DNA of 64,000 nt, from the NCBI GenBank assembly GCA_963969595.1, contig OZ018409.1, forward strand, positions 42,607,282 to 42,671,281, given 5' to 3'. Positions 12,291-23,302 of this stretch are shown piece after piece. Each line of letters starts with the position of its first letter. Position 1 is the stretch's first letter. The notes beneath the pieces were generated by a model. It did no database searches and had not been told where the DNA came from. It was given only the letters and a program-made list of their open reading frames with translations. The stretch comes from Neckera pumila. Its lineage: Eukaryota; Streptophyta; Bryopsida; Hypnales; Neckeraceae. The position numbers were made by a program, and so were the translations under genes.

Positions 12291-12361
12291 CTGGGCAAGT
12301 TTGAATACTTAAGTGTTCCCCACACCTGCAATCTCCAATCTTAGCACTGCACATTGTCTTT

Positions 12362-12436
12362 CATCCACCTTAAAGTGGCTGACTGCGTGCTCGTGGGTCG
12401 GGGTGAATTGGGAGGGGCAAGTTTTTGCCCTTTTTA
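12362..12436 (+). promoter_or_regulatory. Conserved leader block of cassette 4
   Basis: CATCCACCTTAAAGTGG, then CTGACTGCGTGCTCGTGGG and a GGGAGGGGCAAG tail, homologous to 17326-17407 and to the reverse strand of 6706-6787. It ends about 40-50 bp before the first ATG codons of the kinase-like pseudogene (12474 and 12483). Confidence 0.6.
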
Positions 12437-12473
12437 TCTACGATTTAGCCCAAATCCACATCGATTGTTTTGA

Positions 12474-14023
12474 ATGAGCTCCATGTCTAATCCACGGGAA
12501 GGTAGTAGCATGAGGCAGGAATCTCCTTGGGATCCGGATGACGTAAAGAACTTTGAAGTGCCTATATCTACAGGTCGGGCAATGGGGAGTTTCCTTCGAG
12601 AGAAGAAGAAGAAGAAGAAGAAGAAGCAATTAGCACATGATAGGGATCCAATGTATCCTCCTTCAGAGTATACAAAGTATGCATACAAAGTGTGTTTGCA
12701 ATGGTATAAGGAAAAGAGTGTGGAATTCTTGGAGTCCACATACTTGAGGGATCCAACAATGGGCAGCGTGAAGTTGACGGATGATTTGATGGTTTTAATA
12801 CAAAGCAAGTGCAAAGGATCCCAAGCTTTTAACGATGTGGACTTCACTTATGCTGATAAACTATACGCCTGGTTGGATGATGTTGTCAAGCAATGCATAT
12901 TCAATACCAAGAAGTTGATGGAAGAAATGCGCCCGCAAGTGCCGGGCTATCCAGGAGGTGACCAGGCCAAGGAATTCGTGTCAAAGATGGAATGGTGGGC
13001 AACAACAGCAAGTAAACTATCGAAACAATTAGCCAAAGGATTCAAGTGGAAAAATGACACTACCCTTGTGGCCTTTCAGCAAGATGGTGGATTGTCTGTG
13101 ACATGGATCTCTCATTTGGCAAAGGTGGTGGCCCTTAGTGGATTTGTACGTGAAGATGGACACAGAAAGGTGCGCAAGGTGCACATCGAAGGGATAGATA
13201 CAATCCTGCCATACATTACTCTTGCTGCAAAATTGCCAAAGACAAACAATATGCGTGACGCGAGGGTAGAACGGTCCATAGAGGCCCTTGCCTGCCCCTA
13301 AAATCATCATGGCATAATTAAATTCTTTGCCATTCATTCAAGAACTATGAAAGCATACTTATTATGGTGGAATGGTGGTAACCTTGATGAGTTGAGGGAA
13401 CAAGATAGCAAGGTACAAATGAATTTTGAATGAAATGAAATGAAGCAGCTAAGGAATCATTCGGAGGAAAAAAAAAAGTTAGCTTGTTCCAAAGACACAA
13501 GGCAAAGATGGCGTTGGCTTTAGTGTACGTGATACATCTCATATACAAGTCTCTGGTATTACACAATGACTTGTCCCTGAGGAATGTAATGTTGCATTTT
13601 CCTAATTATTCCAATGACATAATCCACATCGGGATTTGTGATTGGGGAATTTCAAGTCGTTTTGATGAAAAAGCTCCATCGCATTACAGCTACCCCGATG
13701 TGGATGAGAAGGAACGACAACGGCTACAACGTTGGTAGGTGGCTCCGGAGTTGTTCTGTGTATATGGGCTCCAAAATTCCGATACAAGCATAGAGATTAT
13801 ACAATCAATACAGAAATATACGCAGCACTCGGACTCATATTCTATTGGGAAGTTGACGAAATGGATGAGGATTGGAGATATGACTGACTTTGACCCGGAC
13901 CTATTCAGGAATGCCGTTGGATCTAGGTTCTTTGCTTATAAGTTGGGTCAACTTGTGAACCTTGACCCAAAGAAGAGACAGACATGCATTGAGGTGACAA
14001 ACTCCCTTATAGCTGCACCATGA
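12474..14023 (+). pseudogene. Cassette 4: kinase-like protein with an unrecognised N-terminal domain, broken
   Basis: About 275 codons are open (12474-13301). They include an eight-Lys run encoded by a GAA/GAAG microsatellite (12600-12626) and a Trp/Lys-rich domain I do not recognise. Kinase-like sequence continues past an in-frame TAA (13299-13301): HHGIIKFFAIHS, then LLWWNGGNLDEL. A TGA (13431-13433) and a frameshift, probably in the A-run at 13466-13478, follow. The frame then gives LVLHNDLSLRNVMLHF (catalytic-loop Asp and Asn kept, Lys of HRDLK replaced by Ser) and ICDWGISSRF (DFG as DWG). An in-frame TAG (13736-13738) sits directly before VAPEL (the APE motif). The natural end is TGA 14021-14023. 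Known kinase role: phosphotransfer. The missing HRDLK Lys suggests weak or no activity even when intact. It lies in a transposon-like setting with an array and leader upstream. Confidence 0.6.
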
Positions 14024-14029
14024 TGCATG

Positions 14030-14830
14030 AAGCCCCCCAAAGTAATTTTCCGCGACTCACCTCTATAGAAGGAGTGTAGGAGTTCTTGTGGTGAGGGTAG
14101 CACATGGAATGAATGAAAATGTTGGCCCTATTGTTTACTTCTATTTTTGTAATATGGTATATGAATCTATAAAAATACTTCTTACCATGTGCAATGTCAT
14201 AAGTAAATCTAATATTGTGTTTGCAGTCTGCCCAATTTCATGTACAGAATTTTGAAGCTTGATTTTGTTTTGGAAATTATCTACTGTATTAGATTGCAAT
14301 GTGATTGGAATTGTTCGCTTGCAAACTATTGAGTATACCTAATTCAGAAATCCACATGTCAGTCAGTGGATGTTGTTGTAAGATTTGTTTTCTGCATCAT
14401 TTATTTTATGTGATTATTTCAAAAGAAAACATTAATCCCTTCAGGCCTATGAGTTCCAGTTTGAAAGAACAATTGAAACGAAAGACATCCAAAATTCAAA
14501 GAATTGTTATTTCCCATTCATCAAGAATTGTGATTAGAAATGAGGGAAAAAAAAATTAGTTATTTTTCATCCTTTAAAGAATTGTTAGGTAGAATTGTAG
14601 AAGTTAATTTAGGATTGAAGGAATTTCTAAACTGTGAATAGCTTTTAGAGGAAATTGCCAAAGTAGTAGCTGGTATCCTCGGTGAAATTGTTATTCTAAG
14701 AGATCATGGCCTTGTGAAACCTATAAAAAAAAGATGTTTGAATCATGAGCCCTCAAGGCCGCAATGCCAATGCTACTTGTACCATGTGTGCTTATAATTT
14801 CAAATGACTTATACCATCACTGTTTTTTAG
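14030..14830. other. AT-rich DNA downstream of cassette 4, no gene seen
   Basis: No coding or repeat boundary recognised. Probably 3' flank of the cassette and older transposon debris. Confidence 0.4.
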
Positions 14831-14839
14831 AATTATTCA

Positions 14840-15697
14840 TTGGGAAGTTCCCAATTTGTCAATATGACGATTACATCTAGTGACCAAGGAAATAGTAGAT
14901 AATTGAATATTGTTAAAATGGAATAGGCTAGGTTGAGCTCCAAAAAAAGGTTTTGAAGTGGGATACTTACTGTCAATTTCAAGGGTAAAAAAGTTACTAA
15001 ATATTGTGGGCAAGTCGTGTTGATTTAGGTTGTCGAATTTGAAATAGAATAAGAATCCTATATGAAACTCTAAACTTTTTTTCAATCTTTAAATTTTCTT
15101 TCTCACAGTTTTTTTTATTGGGCTTTCTAAAAAGCTTTGATTCATTTTATTTGGATTTTTTATTATCAAGTTATGGGCAATCTTGTTTTTGGGTCACTTA
15201 GAGCATCTTCCTAAAGAAAAAAACTTGCAAAGTTGCAAAATTCTTTTCTGAACGCCATTTTTACAATTTATAAAAAAAGATCCACAAAGTTAATTTTGGA
15301 GTTAGAAAAATCTTGCCACTAGCATTAGTGCTACTTCAAACTCCATATAAAAGATATTAATATTTTAGATTTTTCTTGTACCTACTCCTACTTAATAATT
15401 TATGGAATAATTAAAATAAAATTTATTTCGATTTTTTTCCCCCCTACATGTTGAACTCAATTCTGTATTGTAATGATTATGGACACTCTGAGTTTTCGGG
15501 CAATTACAGCATCTTTTTGAAAAAACAACTTTTGGAACGACTGGGAGTCCTTTCTAAACTCAAATTTGACAATTTACTTCCAAAAAGGTTTTACAAGATG
15601 TCGCCAAAAAACATTTTTCACATTTTTTTAATCTTTGCTATGAAAATGGTAGTTCTTTGTATTTTGGAGAAGAAAAGTAACCTTCTGCCTTCAAGGA
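14840..15697 (-). mobile_element. piggyBac-like MITE (copy H), degenerate
   Basis: The middle matches the family in reverse orientation, with GCTTTGATTCATTTTATTTGG and TTATGGGCAATCTTG near 15135-15190. The right end resembles the family left end, with CCTTCTGCCTTCAAGGA next to TTAA 15698-15701. The left boundary is not visible, so the start is approximate. Confidence 0.4.
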
Positions 15698-15701
15698 TTA
15701 A

Positions 15702-16985
15702 ATATGTGTACAAATGATTGAGAGACTAGACTTTCCTAATAGATTTAAAACAAGAACGGACAACAAGTATCATACTTGTATAACATGCTTTAAAAAAGGT
15801 ACCCAAATCCTTTTTGATATTTTTGATAAATTTATCAAATGTATTTTTGAGTTATTTTTTGATAAAATTTTATTTTTCTAGACGTCTGCAATCTCTAAGA
15901 GCCGTAGGGGTTAGGATAGAAATACAGATGTATTACAAAATATAAGTTTTGAACCTTAATTTGAAGTTTTCATCAAAGAAGAGAGTACAAAGCACAAAAA
16001 GTAGAAAGCATCCGTATGATGAAAGTTATTAAATTATATTTAGCTTCTTCTAAAAATGACTTTTGATGATATAATATAAAAAACTAACCCCAAGTACAAT
16101 TTCTATCTTTTGCATACGTTTTTTTCTCATATTGGTCAAAATTGTGGTTTCTATTGATTTGTAAAAAAATGCATAAGATCTAATAATGAAAATACCAACC
16201 CTATTTTGAAATAGTAAGTTTTTCAACAATAGGCAAATTTGAACAGTTTGTGATATTTCTCTTATACTTTAGATTTAATTGTAGTGATTTGAGTTTTGCA
16301 TATAAATATTGATCAAAATCCAACCCATTTGAAAAAATAAAATAAAAAATTCAGAACATATCTCCTTCCGCCCAAGAAATCTGTCTGATTGGGCAACTTC
16401 TAACCAATGTTTTTTTTGGGGGCAATTTGGTGCAAAATATAATTTAATTTTATGGTCTGGCACCACGCCTATAGGAGAAAGTAGTATTGGAAAGGTGCAA
16501 AATTGCCAAAAACTTGAAATAAATTTATAATCTTGGATGAAATCGCCAAAATGGAAATGAAAACTGAATTAGTACAGTCATATGTGATATGCAACGCTTT
16601 TTTTTTGGCTTTTTGATGCTTTATTGCACTAGAAAAAATAATCTGGCATTAAAATTGTAAAAAAATTGGCAAAAAACTTGGTTGAAATCGCCCTAAAAAA
16701 TTCAAAGTACAAAACAATACTGGATGAAATCGCCAGATTTTGGATGGAAACCAAATTATAGACATATGATATGTATATTTCCTATTTGGTATGGATGAAT
16801 GTTGAAATTTGTAGCACCACTACAAAAGTATATATCGCCACTATGGCACATTTTAAAAAAATTTTAAAAAACCTTGGTGATATGTGCTAATATGATATTT
16901 TTTATCCAATATGTGCAGGAATGTTGAAATTTGGAGCACCACTGTAACATTCAATACCGCCACTTTGGCACTTCATAAAAAATGG
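15702..16985. repeat. AT-rich spacer with short internal repeats upstream of cassette 2
   Basis: No gene. Two short repeat types are visible. GGATGAAATCGCCA occurs near 16536 and 16720. A roughly 65-bp unit containing GAATGTTGAAATTTG and AGCACCACT occurs at about 16795 and 16915, about 120 bp apart. These sit just outside the GC-rich array and could be further subterminal repeats of the same element. Confidence 0.45.
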
Positions 16986-16989
16986 AAAA

Positions 16990-17310
16990 AAAAAACAAGC
17001 CTCCTATATATAGTCGCCATGGACCTGTACCCGCAGTCAACATGGACCCGTACCCGATGTCGCCTTGGACCTGTACCCGCGTTCACCTAGGACCCAAGGT
17101 CGCATTGGACCCGTATCCGCTGTCGCCATGGACCCATACCCGCAGTCGCCCTATACCCAAAGTTGGGATGTGAAGTCTTATACCTGCGTTCGCCAAGAAT
17201 CCAAGATTGCTTCAATGGTCTCACTTGTACCCGCCGGAGACCCGTACTCGCCCCATTGCAACTTCGGGTATTAAAGCGATCGCCTGAACCCGCATTCTCC
17301 ACTTCTGGCT
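16990..17310 (+). repeat. GC-rich array heading cassette 2 (about 23-bp units)
   Basis: The best-ordered copy of the array. Consecutive units near TGGACCCGTACCCGCAGTCGCC, about 23 bp long, run from 17020 to 17160 and become degenerate to 17300. Orientation is toward the plus-strand gene downstream. Confidence 0.8.
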
Positions 17311-17325
17311 TTGCGTATTGACTGT

Positions 17326-17407
17326 CATCCACCTAGAAGTGGCTGACTACGTACTCGTGGGCCAGGGGCTTGAGTTGTGAGGGGGATATGTTGTCCCTTT
17401 CCACCTT
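17326..17407 (+). promoter_or_regulatory. Conserved 82-bp leader block of cassette 2
   Basis: CATCCACCTAGAAGTGG, CTGACTACGTACTCGTGGG and GAGGGGGATATGTTGTCCC in the same order and spacing as the reverse strand of 6706-6787. It lies about 180 bp before the first candidate ATG of cassette 2 (17589). Confidence 0.65.
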
Positions 17408-17588
17408 GCTTTTAGAAATTCTTTTCCATGTTTGAGATTGATTTTACATCTTGTTATGGTAAATGACGATATTTTTGTAAATGTAAATTGCGATTGCTTT
17501 AGGGTTTTTGTGTTTGTATAGCACGGGTTCATTCTTAGATCATTAGACAAAATATCTAGAGCAGCATTCTAGATACAAAGTGATCATT

Positions 17589-19147
17589 ATGGAAGATGAG
17601 ACCCCACCATTCCCGCCTACGTCACCCGAATCACTAACTCGGCTCCAAAAGAAAGCACTTTGCGATAAAGATTGAAAAAAAACTGGGAAAAGCCACAAGA
17701 AGCATGTGGCTATCCTTTTGCATGAAAAGATTAAGGCTTTGGGGGTTGGAGAAGGGAACCGGAGCCTTGGACCCACAAAACAGTTGAAAAATATGTAGAT
17801 TGGTGCCACATCAACAACTTGTTTCCGCTCTTGCGTCACAAGCTACATTTGGAGTCTAATAAAGCACATCTTGGATACTGCCTCTCTGAAGACTCTGTAC
17901 AAAGATGCCTGGAGATATGGATTGGAGTGTATTTGGAATCCTTGCCATTCCAAAACGACAGTTTTCCTTTGTATTTTGTCCAAACGGTGTATGCCGAGCA
18001 TATACTGAAGAAAGAGGTGGATTGGACGACTGTAAAGCAGCTTCCGAAAGGAAACCGTCCTACCAACGCAACAATGCTGATCGAAGCTGCCATACTTGAT
18101 GCCAAGAAGAAGTTGGCATTAGTTAAGCCGGGGAAGTTATACATTCCTAATCAAGAGGTAGTATGGTCAGATGATTCTAGCTCCGATAGCCACACCTATG
18201 AGTACGACGGGTATAATTGACGAAGTGAGGACGAGGAATATGTTGTTGTAGATTGGTATAAGAAGGGCTTGGAGGCGGAGGTTGACAGAAAAGAAAAGAA
18301 GAAGATTGAGGAGTTTGAGACTGTACCTGACATTCCTAAACAAAGTATGGAAGATGTGGAGGAAATGCAAGTGGACAATGAATTCCATGAACACAATGGC
18401 AATAAGAGTGAGATTGATTCAGATGACAATGTGGAGATGTTGGACGCTACGATTGCAAGTGCAAGATGTTTATGGGAAGCAATTGTGGAATTGAAAGAAT
18501 TGAAAGATAAAGAACTTTCACATTTGGACACCCAAGAGTACGTGTTATCATAGAAGTGGGAGTTAGAGATTGTGAATAAAGAGATAGCTGCAAACGACAA
18601 GTACTTGGTTGCTTTGAAAAAAAGTAAAGATAATTATTTGAACAAGATAGCTGATGGGCACGCTCACATGATGGATGATGTCACAGTGTATTAGAAGAAA
18701 CTTGAAATCTTGGAACGTGATCGTTTGAGGCTACAATATGAAAGACAAAGCTTGGATGTGCAAGTAGCTTCAAAAGAAAAAGAATTATACACAACTGCTG
18801 TAAAACATTCGTTGCAGCTAGACAATTTGGCTATGGCTCCAGGGTATGGTAGCAGCGCCAAAGAATTAGCCAATCTTTGAAAGTTGGTGAAGCTGCACGA
18901 GAAAAAAATTGAAGTGCATCTAAAGGAGTATCATAAATTGAGAGGCAAACATCGTTTTAATAGGGATTGAATGGAGTAGAGCAAAGCTACTAGAGGTGCA
19001 CTACCTGAGGAGTTGGAGCAGATGGGGACGAAGCCAAAAGAAAGCGACTATCTCAGCGTTAGTGGAAGCTTGAGGGATTTTCGTTACTAGCCCAGTGCAA
19101 AGAAATCGGTTTGGGCAACTTTCTTTGATGTCAATTACTTCAAATAA
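17589..19147 (+). pseudogene. Cassette 2: WCHI/VDW-domain coiled-coil protein, broken by many stops
   Basis: A candidate ATG at 17589 opens a frame that must shift near 17735 to join the conserved domain. Domain anchors are EPEPWTHKTVEKYVDWCHI, FPLLRH, LGYC, VQRCLEIW, FPLYFVQTVYAEHILKKEV and DWTTVK. An acidic region (WSDDSSSDS) and a long coiled coil with Lys/Glu/Leu heptads follow. From 17819 the frame stays coherent to a TAA at 19145-19147. It is interrupted by TGA 18218, TAG 18551, TAG 18692, TGA 18878, TGA 18968, TAG 18977 and TAG 19088. The domain aligns by eye with cassettes 1 and 3. Function unknown. The coil suggests an oligomerising structural or DNA-associated protein, but that is only inference. 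Confidence 0.6.
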
Positions 19148-19296
19148 ATATGAAATATAATGTTTTCTCTTTCAAAAGTGTCCCTGAAATATTATGTATA
19201 TAATGACTTTGAATTGGCTTATATCCTTATAATCCCATAAGGATGTGAAAAAGCACCATGACATTTCAACGCATTTGTATTTGAATACATTCTTAA

Positions 19297-20250
19297 CCTT
19301 TGCATTGTTCCATGACTATATCTTCACCAGTGAAATTTGGAACCTCTTGTGTTTTTAAGAAGTACTAATTTTCTTCTAAAAACTAATTTTTCAACATATG
19401 TAACGTTTGGATGTAGTAGTATACTATCTTGATCCCATTTGTTATAGAATTTCAGAAGTTTCCACCGTAAGGATTGCAATATATAAGCATTCATATGAAA
19501 TAAAACCTTTTTGAGGGCCCCCCCCCCAAAACTTGGCAATTGCACTACGGAAGATTATTTTTCTATGGAAAAATGTGCATAATGGTAATGCTTCTTTGGA
19601 TTGTTTTTCCTAGACAAATGGGTGTCATACTTGAGATATTTCACATCAGTTGGATTTGTACAAGATATAGGAAAGAAATAGTGAGTACAAAGAAGGAATG
19701 AACATGATTTGAAATATTGAATTGTTAAGAATTTATATATGAAATAAAAATGACCAATCCTAGTCGTGGCAATGTTGTAATGAACAATCTACACCTAAGG
19801 TTTCTATTTTCTTCAAAAGTATATTCTACCATGACTTAAATAAAGGACTTTAAAATATATTTTTGAATACAGAAACAGTAATTGACGTTTATAGAGTTGA
19901 ATGTCTCTAATGTTAGATTCACTGATTTCATGAAAATTGATTGACTCAAAAGTCTCTATGAATAAAACTCTAGAAAACGGTTTTGCTACTTCTTGTTTAT
20001 GAAGAAAGTAAATTACTTAAATCTACGCTAGCTGTCCAATCTCAAAATCAAAGTAATAAACTATACATTATGGGATAGCTTTAATAATTTTTTATTGAAA
20101 AATTATAAAAATTGTTGGGCCTTACAATGATTCTTTGTCTACATCTTCTTTTAAAATTGGGGCCCAAATATAAAAAATCTGTAGTGACATTCATCGTGCC
20201 TGAAATGTCTATGTAGTCAATATTCTAAACGCAGGTTGGTTTTGTAGGAG
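19297..20250 (+). mobile_element. piggyBac-like MITE (copy F), degenerate
   Basis: TTAA at 19293-19296 and 20251-20254 flank 954 bp whose interior matches copy E (TTTTTCAACATATGTAAC, ATTTCAGAAGTTTCCACC). The left end CCTTTGCATTG and right end TTGTAGGAG are decayed forms of the terminal repeat. Confidence 0.5.
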
Positions 20251-20689
20251 TTAAAGGATTAGTATCCTTGACTATTTCCTTCAGAGAATGTAAAATGTCA
20301 TCTTTTTTTGGTCATAAATATTTATTTTATAAAAATAAAGATAGTGATGGCCAAAAATAAGGGTGGGAATCTTTAATGCACAAATATTATAAGACCACTT
20401 AAAGTTTATTGTCTTTGAATTTTATGTTAAGTTAAAAAAATACCCTGGATTAATTGATTTTAATTTTCAACCTTTCTTTTGTTGAAATTAAAAGTACCCA
20501 TTTTTTTGGTTTTTCTTATTAGAGAATGTTTTTTTTTATACGATAAAATAAGAACATTTGTTAATTTACACAAAATTGCTTAAGACATCTATCATAAGAG
20601 CTAAAATGAAGAACACACATTCTCTTGCATTCTAATATTGGATTTTTGTCAAAATTATGAATATGCTGTCTATTTTTTTTCCTAAATAA

Positions 20690-21640
20690 CCCCGCAAGGA
20701 CCATTATTCATTTAGAGGGAATTCAAGCAGGTACGTATGGGCTGAGTTCTTCTCGTGATCACTTTTTACAACTTTTTTTGAAGATAGGAGAACTAATAAT
20801 CTCTTTGGAAATATCATTTTTTTATCATTGTCTGCCATAAACAAAAGTTGTGCCCAAAAAAGCTCAAAATAGGGGAGAAGGGACAGCCAACAGATTTTGA
20901 GCTTTGAATTTTGCATTTTTTTTAAATTATTTTTTTCCACCATATAGTATATTTCTTTTTAACTGAACAACTTTGATTCATTCCATTTGGGTTTGTTCTG
21001 AAAAGGTTGTGGGCAATCTTATTTTTTGGGCACTTAGAGCATCTTTTTGAATAAAATAATGTGTAGAATTCATTTATGAATGTAATTTTACAAAAAATAA
21101 AATAAAATAAGTCCACGTGGTATAGTTTTGGTGCTAGAATAATCTCAAAATTACTAAATTACTGAATTTTAATTTGATATAATGGACATCAAAAATCCAT
21201 ATTATCCTTCTATCTTGTACCTACTTGGCTACTTGTATTTAACAATTTTTTAATAATGAAAATAATTTTTAGTTTATCTTTTTTTTCTTGGTAGACTCTC
21301 AACTCAATTCTCTCCTATAAAATATAATGATTTAAAGGTCAGAACTTTGTAGTGCATGAAATTAAAGTTCATAATGTTCAAATTCAAGAAATTTAGTCCC
21401 ACAATATGCTAGAGAACCACCTCATATGTAGTTCAAATGGAAATATCTTGCAATTCATGTGGTCTAAAATTCTTAAATATTTTCTACACATTATCATAAG
21501 ACTTACATGTAAGATTTTCTGCTTAGATATGAAAAGAAGAAGAAAATTCCAACTTTTTGGTAGTCTTTGCTATGGAAATGGTTGTTTTCAGTTTCTTTTG
21601 GCAGGAAAATAGCCTTATTTGTTTACGGATTTTGGATAAT
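20690..21640 (-). mobile_element. piggyBac-like MITE (copy I), reverse orientation, degenerate
   Basis: The left edge ATAACCCCGCAAGGACCATT resembles the family's right terminus in reverse. The interior has GCCCAAAAAAGCTCAAAATA and TTTGATTCATTCCATTTGGG as in copies A and D. The right edge is approximate (near GGAAAATAGCCTT). Confidence 0.45.
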
Positions 21641-21644
21641 GAAA

Positions 21645-23300
21645 TTCATGAGCAAATGATATTCATTTGAATTTCTTATTGTGTTTTTCTTCCTGAAATC
21701 CTAAACCGTCGTTCATTTTCTAATAGTTGAAGTGAAATTTATGATATGAGAAGGAAAACTCCTGTTTTCTTTTGTTAATAGGTTTTGATATACATATCTT
21801 TAAGAATGACAACCTTCTTTATATTTTTTCTTTATTCCCAAAAGGACTTTTTCTTTTAGGTTATTATGTTTCCAATATTTAAACCAAAAAAAAAATACTT
21901 ATTACTTTTTTAAATAATTGTAGACAATTCTCAACTTCTTGTGTACATAAAAAGAAATGCACTCACTTAGTCACTTCCTTTCGTTATTATGTTATTATGT
22001 TCCAATTTTTTAAAAATTAAATGCTATTGCTAATTTGCTATTTATTTTTTTTGGAGGTTCCAATTCTTTTTTTTCAAACAATGAACACCCTTTCCAATTT
22101 TTAATACTATTTCCGAATTTTGTTGGAAGAAAGTGAAGGCCTTAATCCCATTCCATTTTTAGATTTGTGAATAAATATTTCTTATATAATTGTATCAGAA
22201 GAGCACCCATTTTGTTTCACTATTATCAATATTATGTTTGATTGAGTTTTTTTTTGGAAGGCAAATTGTCTTTATTGTTTTCTTTTATGAATGAATGTTA
22301 TTTATTCATACATAAAAAATAGTCATTTCCATTTAGTACTATCCAAATCCTTTTTTTTTTAATAAGATAAGAATCCTTTTGGAATTTTTTATTATAAAGG
22401 GTTATTTATTGAATAAGAAAAAGAGCACTGATTTTCTTTCAATATTATGTTCTTCTACTTATTTTAGAAGAATCATATTCCTCTTCATTGTCATTGTCTT
22501 TCTTCATGTATGAATTATTTTAATAAGAAAGACTTCTATTTTCTAAAGTGATTCAATTTCCCACGGATTTTTAAAAAAATTGCAAGACTCATTAATTTTA
22601 GAGAAAACAGTTGAAACTTTCTTGGATCTCCTTAAAAGGACTAAAGGAATGTAGCACCCATTTTATTGCATTATCATATTCCTATATTTATTAATTTTTT
22701 TAAAGAATTGTAGAGACTTTGCTTCATAAAAAGAATAACATGTATTTTCTCCCATTATTACGTTCCAATATATATATTTTTGAAATAAAATCCTTTCATT
22801 TTTTGGACCATTTCTTCTTTCCTGTACAAGAAATCAAGAATGAGAAGAACATGCATTGTTTATTTAGTTTGGCTTCACATCTTGGAAATTAATTTTTCTA
22901 TAACTACATGGATTGATGGGGATAGAAAGGCCCTTCTTTCTGTTATTATTAGTCTATTACAATTGATAATTTTTGGAAAAAGAGTAAAAACACCAATTTC
23001 TTTCTCGACAAATATATAACCGCACAAATGCACAATCATGTGAAGCAATAAAGGTAGTATTTATCATATAAAATCAAAGCATTATAAATTATTATACAAT
23101 ATCAAAGCATTATAAAATTGCTTTGCATAAGTACAAAATTGTAATACAAAATCGTAGAAGTGGAATGAAAAAGGAATACTAAAGCACTATATACTACTCG
23201 ACTAGGTGAGCATGGATATTATATGACCCTATATTATTGAGCCACTTCGGATTTCTGTTATTAAGCAAAACTGAACTACAAGTGAACAATTTTTGCAAAC
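21645..23300. other. AT-rich DNA, no gene seen
   Basis: Long T-rich and A-rich runs without coherent reading frames. Several loosely similar phrases around CCATTTTATT/TTATTATG recur, but no period or boundary could be defined. Confidence 0.5.
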
Positions 23301-23302
23301 AT

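Noticed and set aside
12094..12354. Long frames inside the GC-rich arrays (here and at 9944-10138, 16982-17332, 31018-31257)
   Set aside because: CpG-rich arrays lack stop codons by composition. The translations are low-complexity and occur in several frames.
1..19147. Stop-codon reassignment (TAG read as an amino acid)
   Set aside because: MECR, HMA, WD40 and kinase genes contain no internal TAG and use standard stops (MECR TGA, HMA TAG). The TAG codons are confined to transposon-like genes that also have frameshifts.
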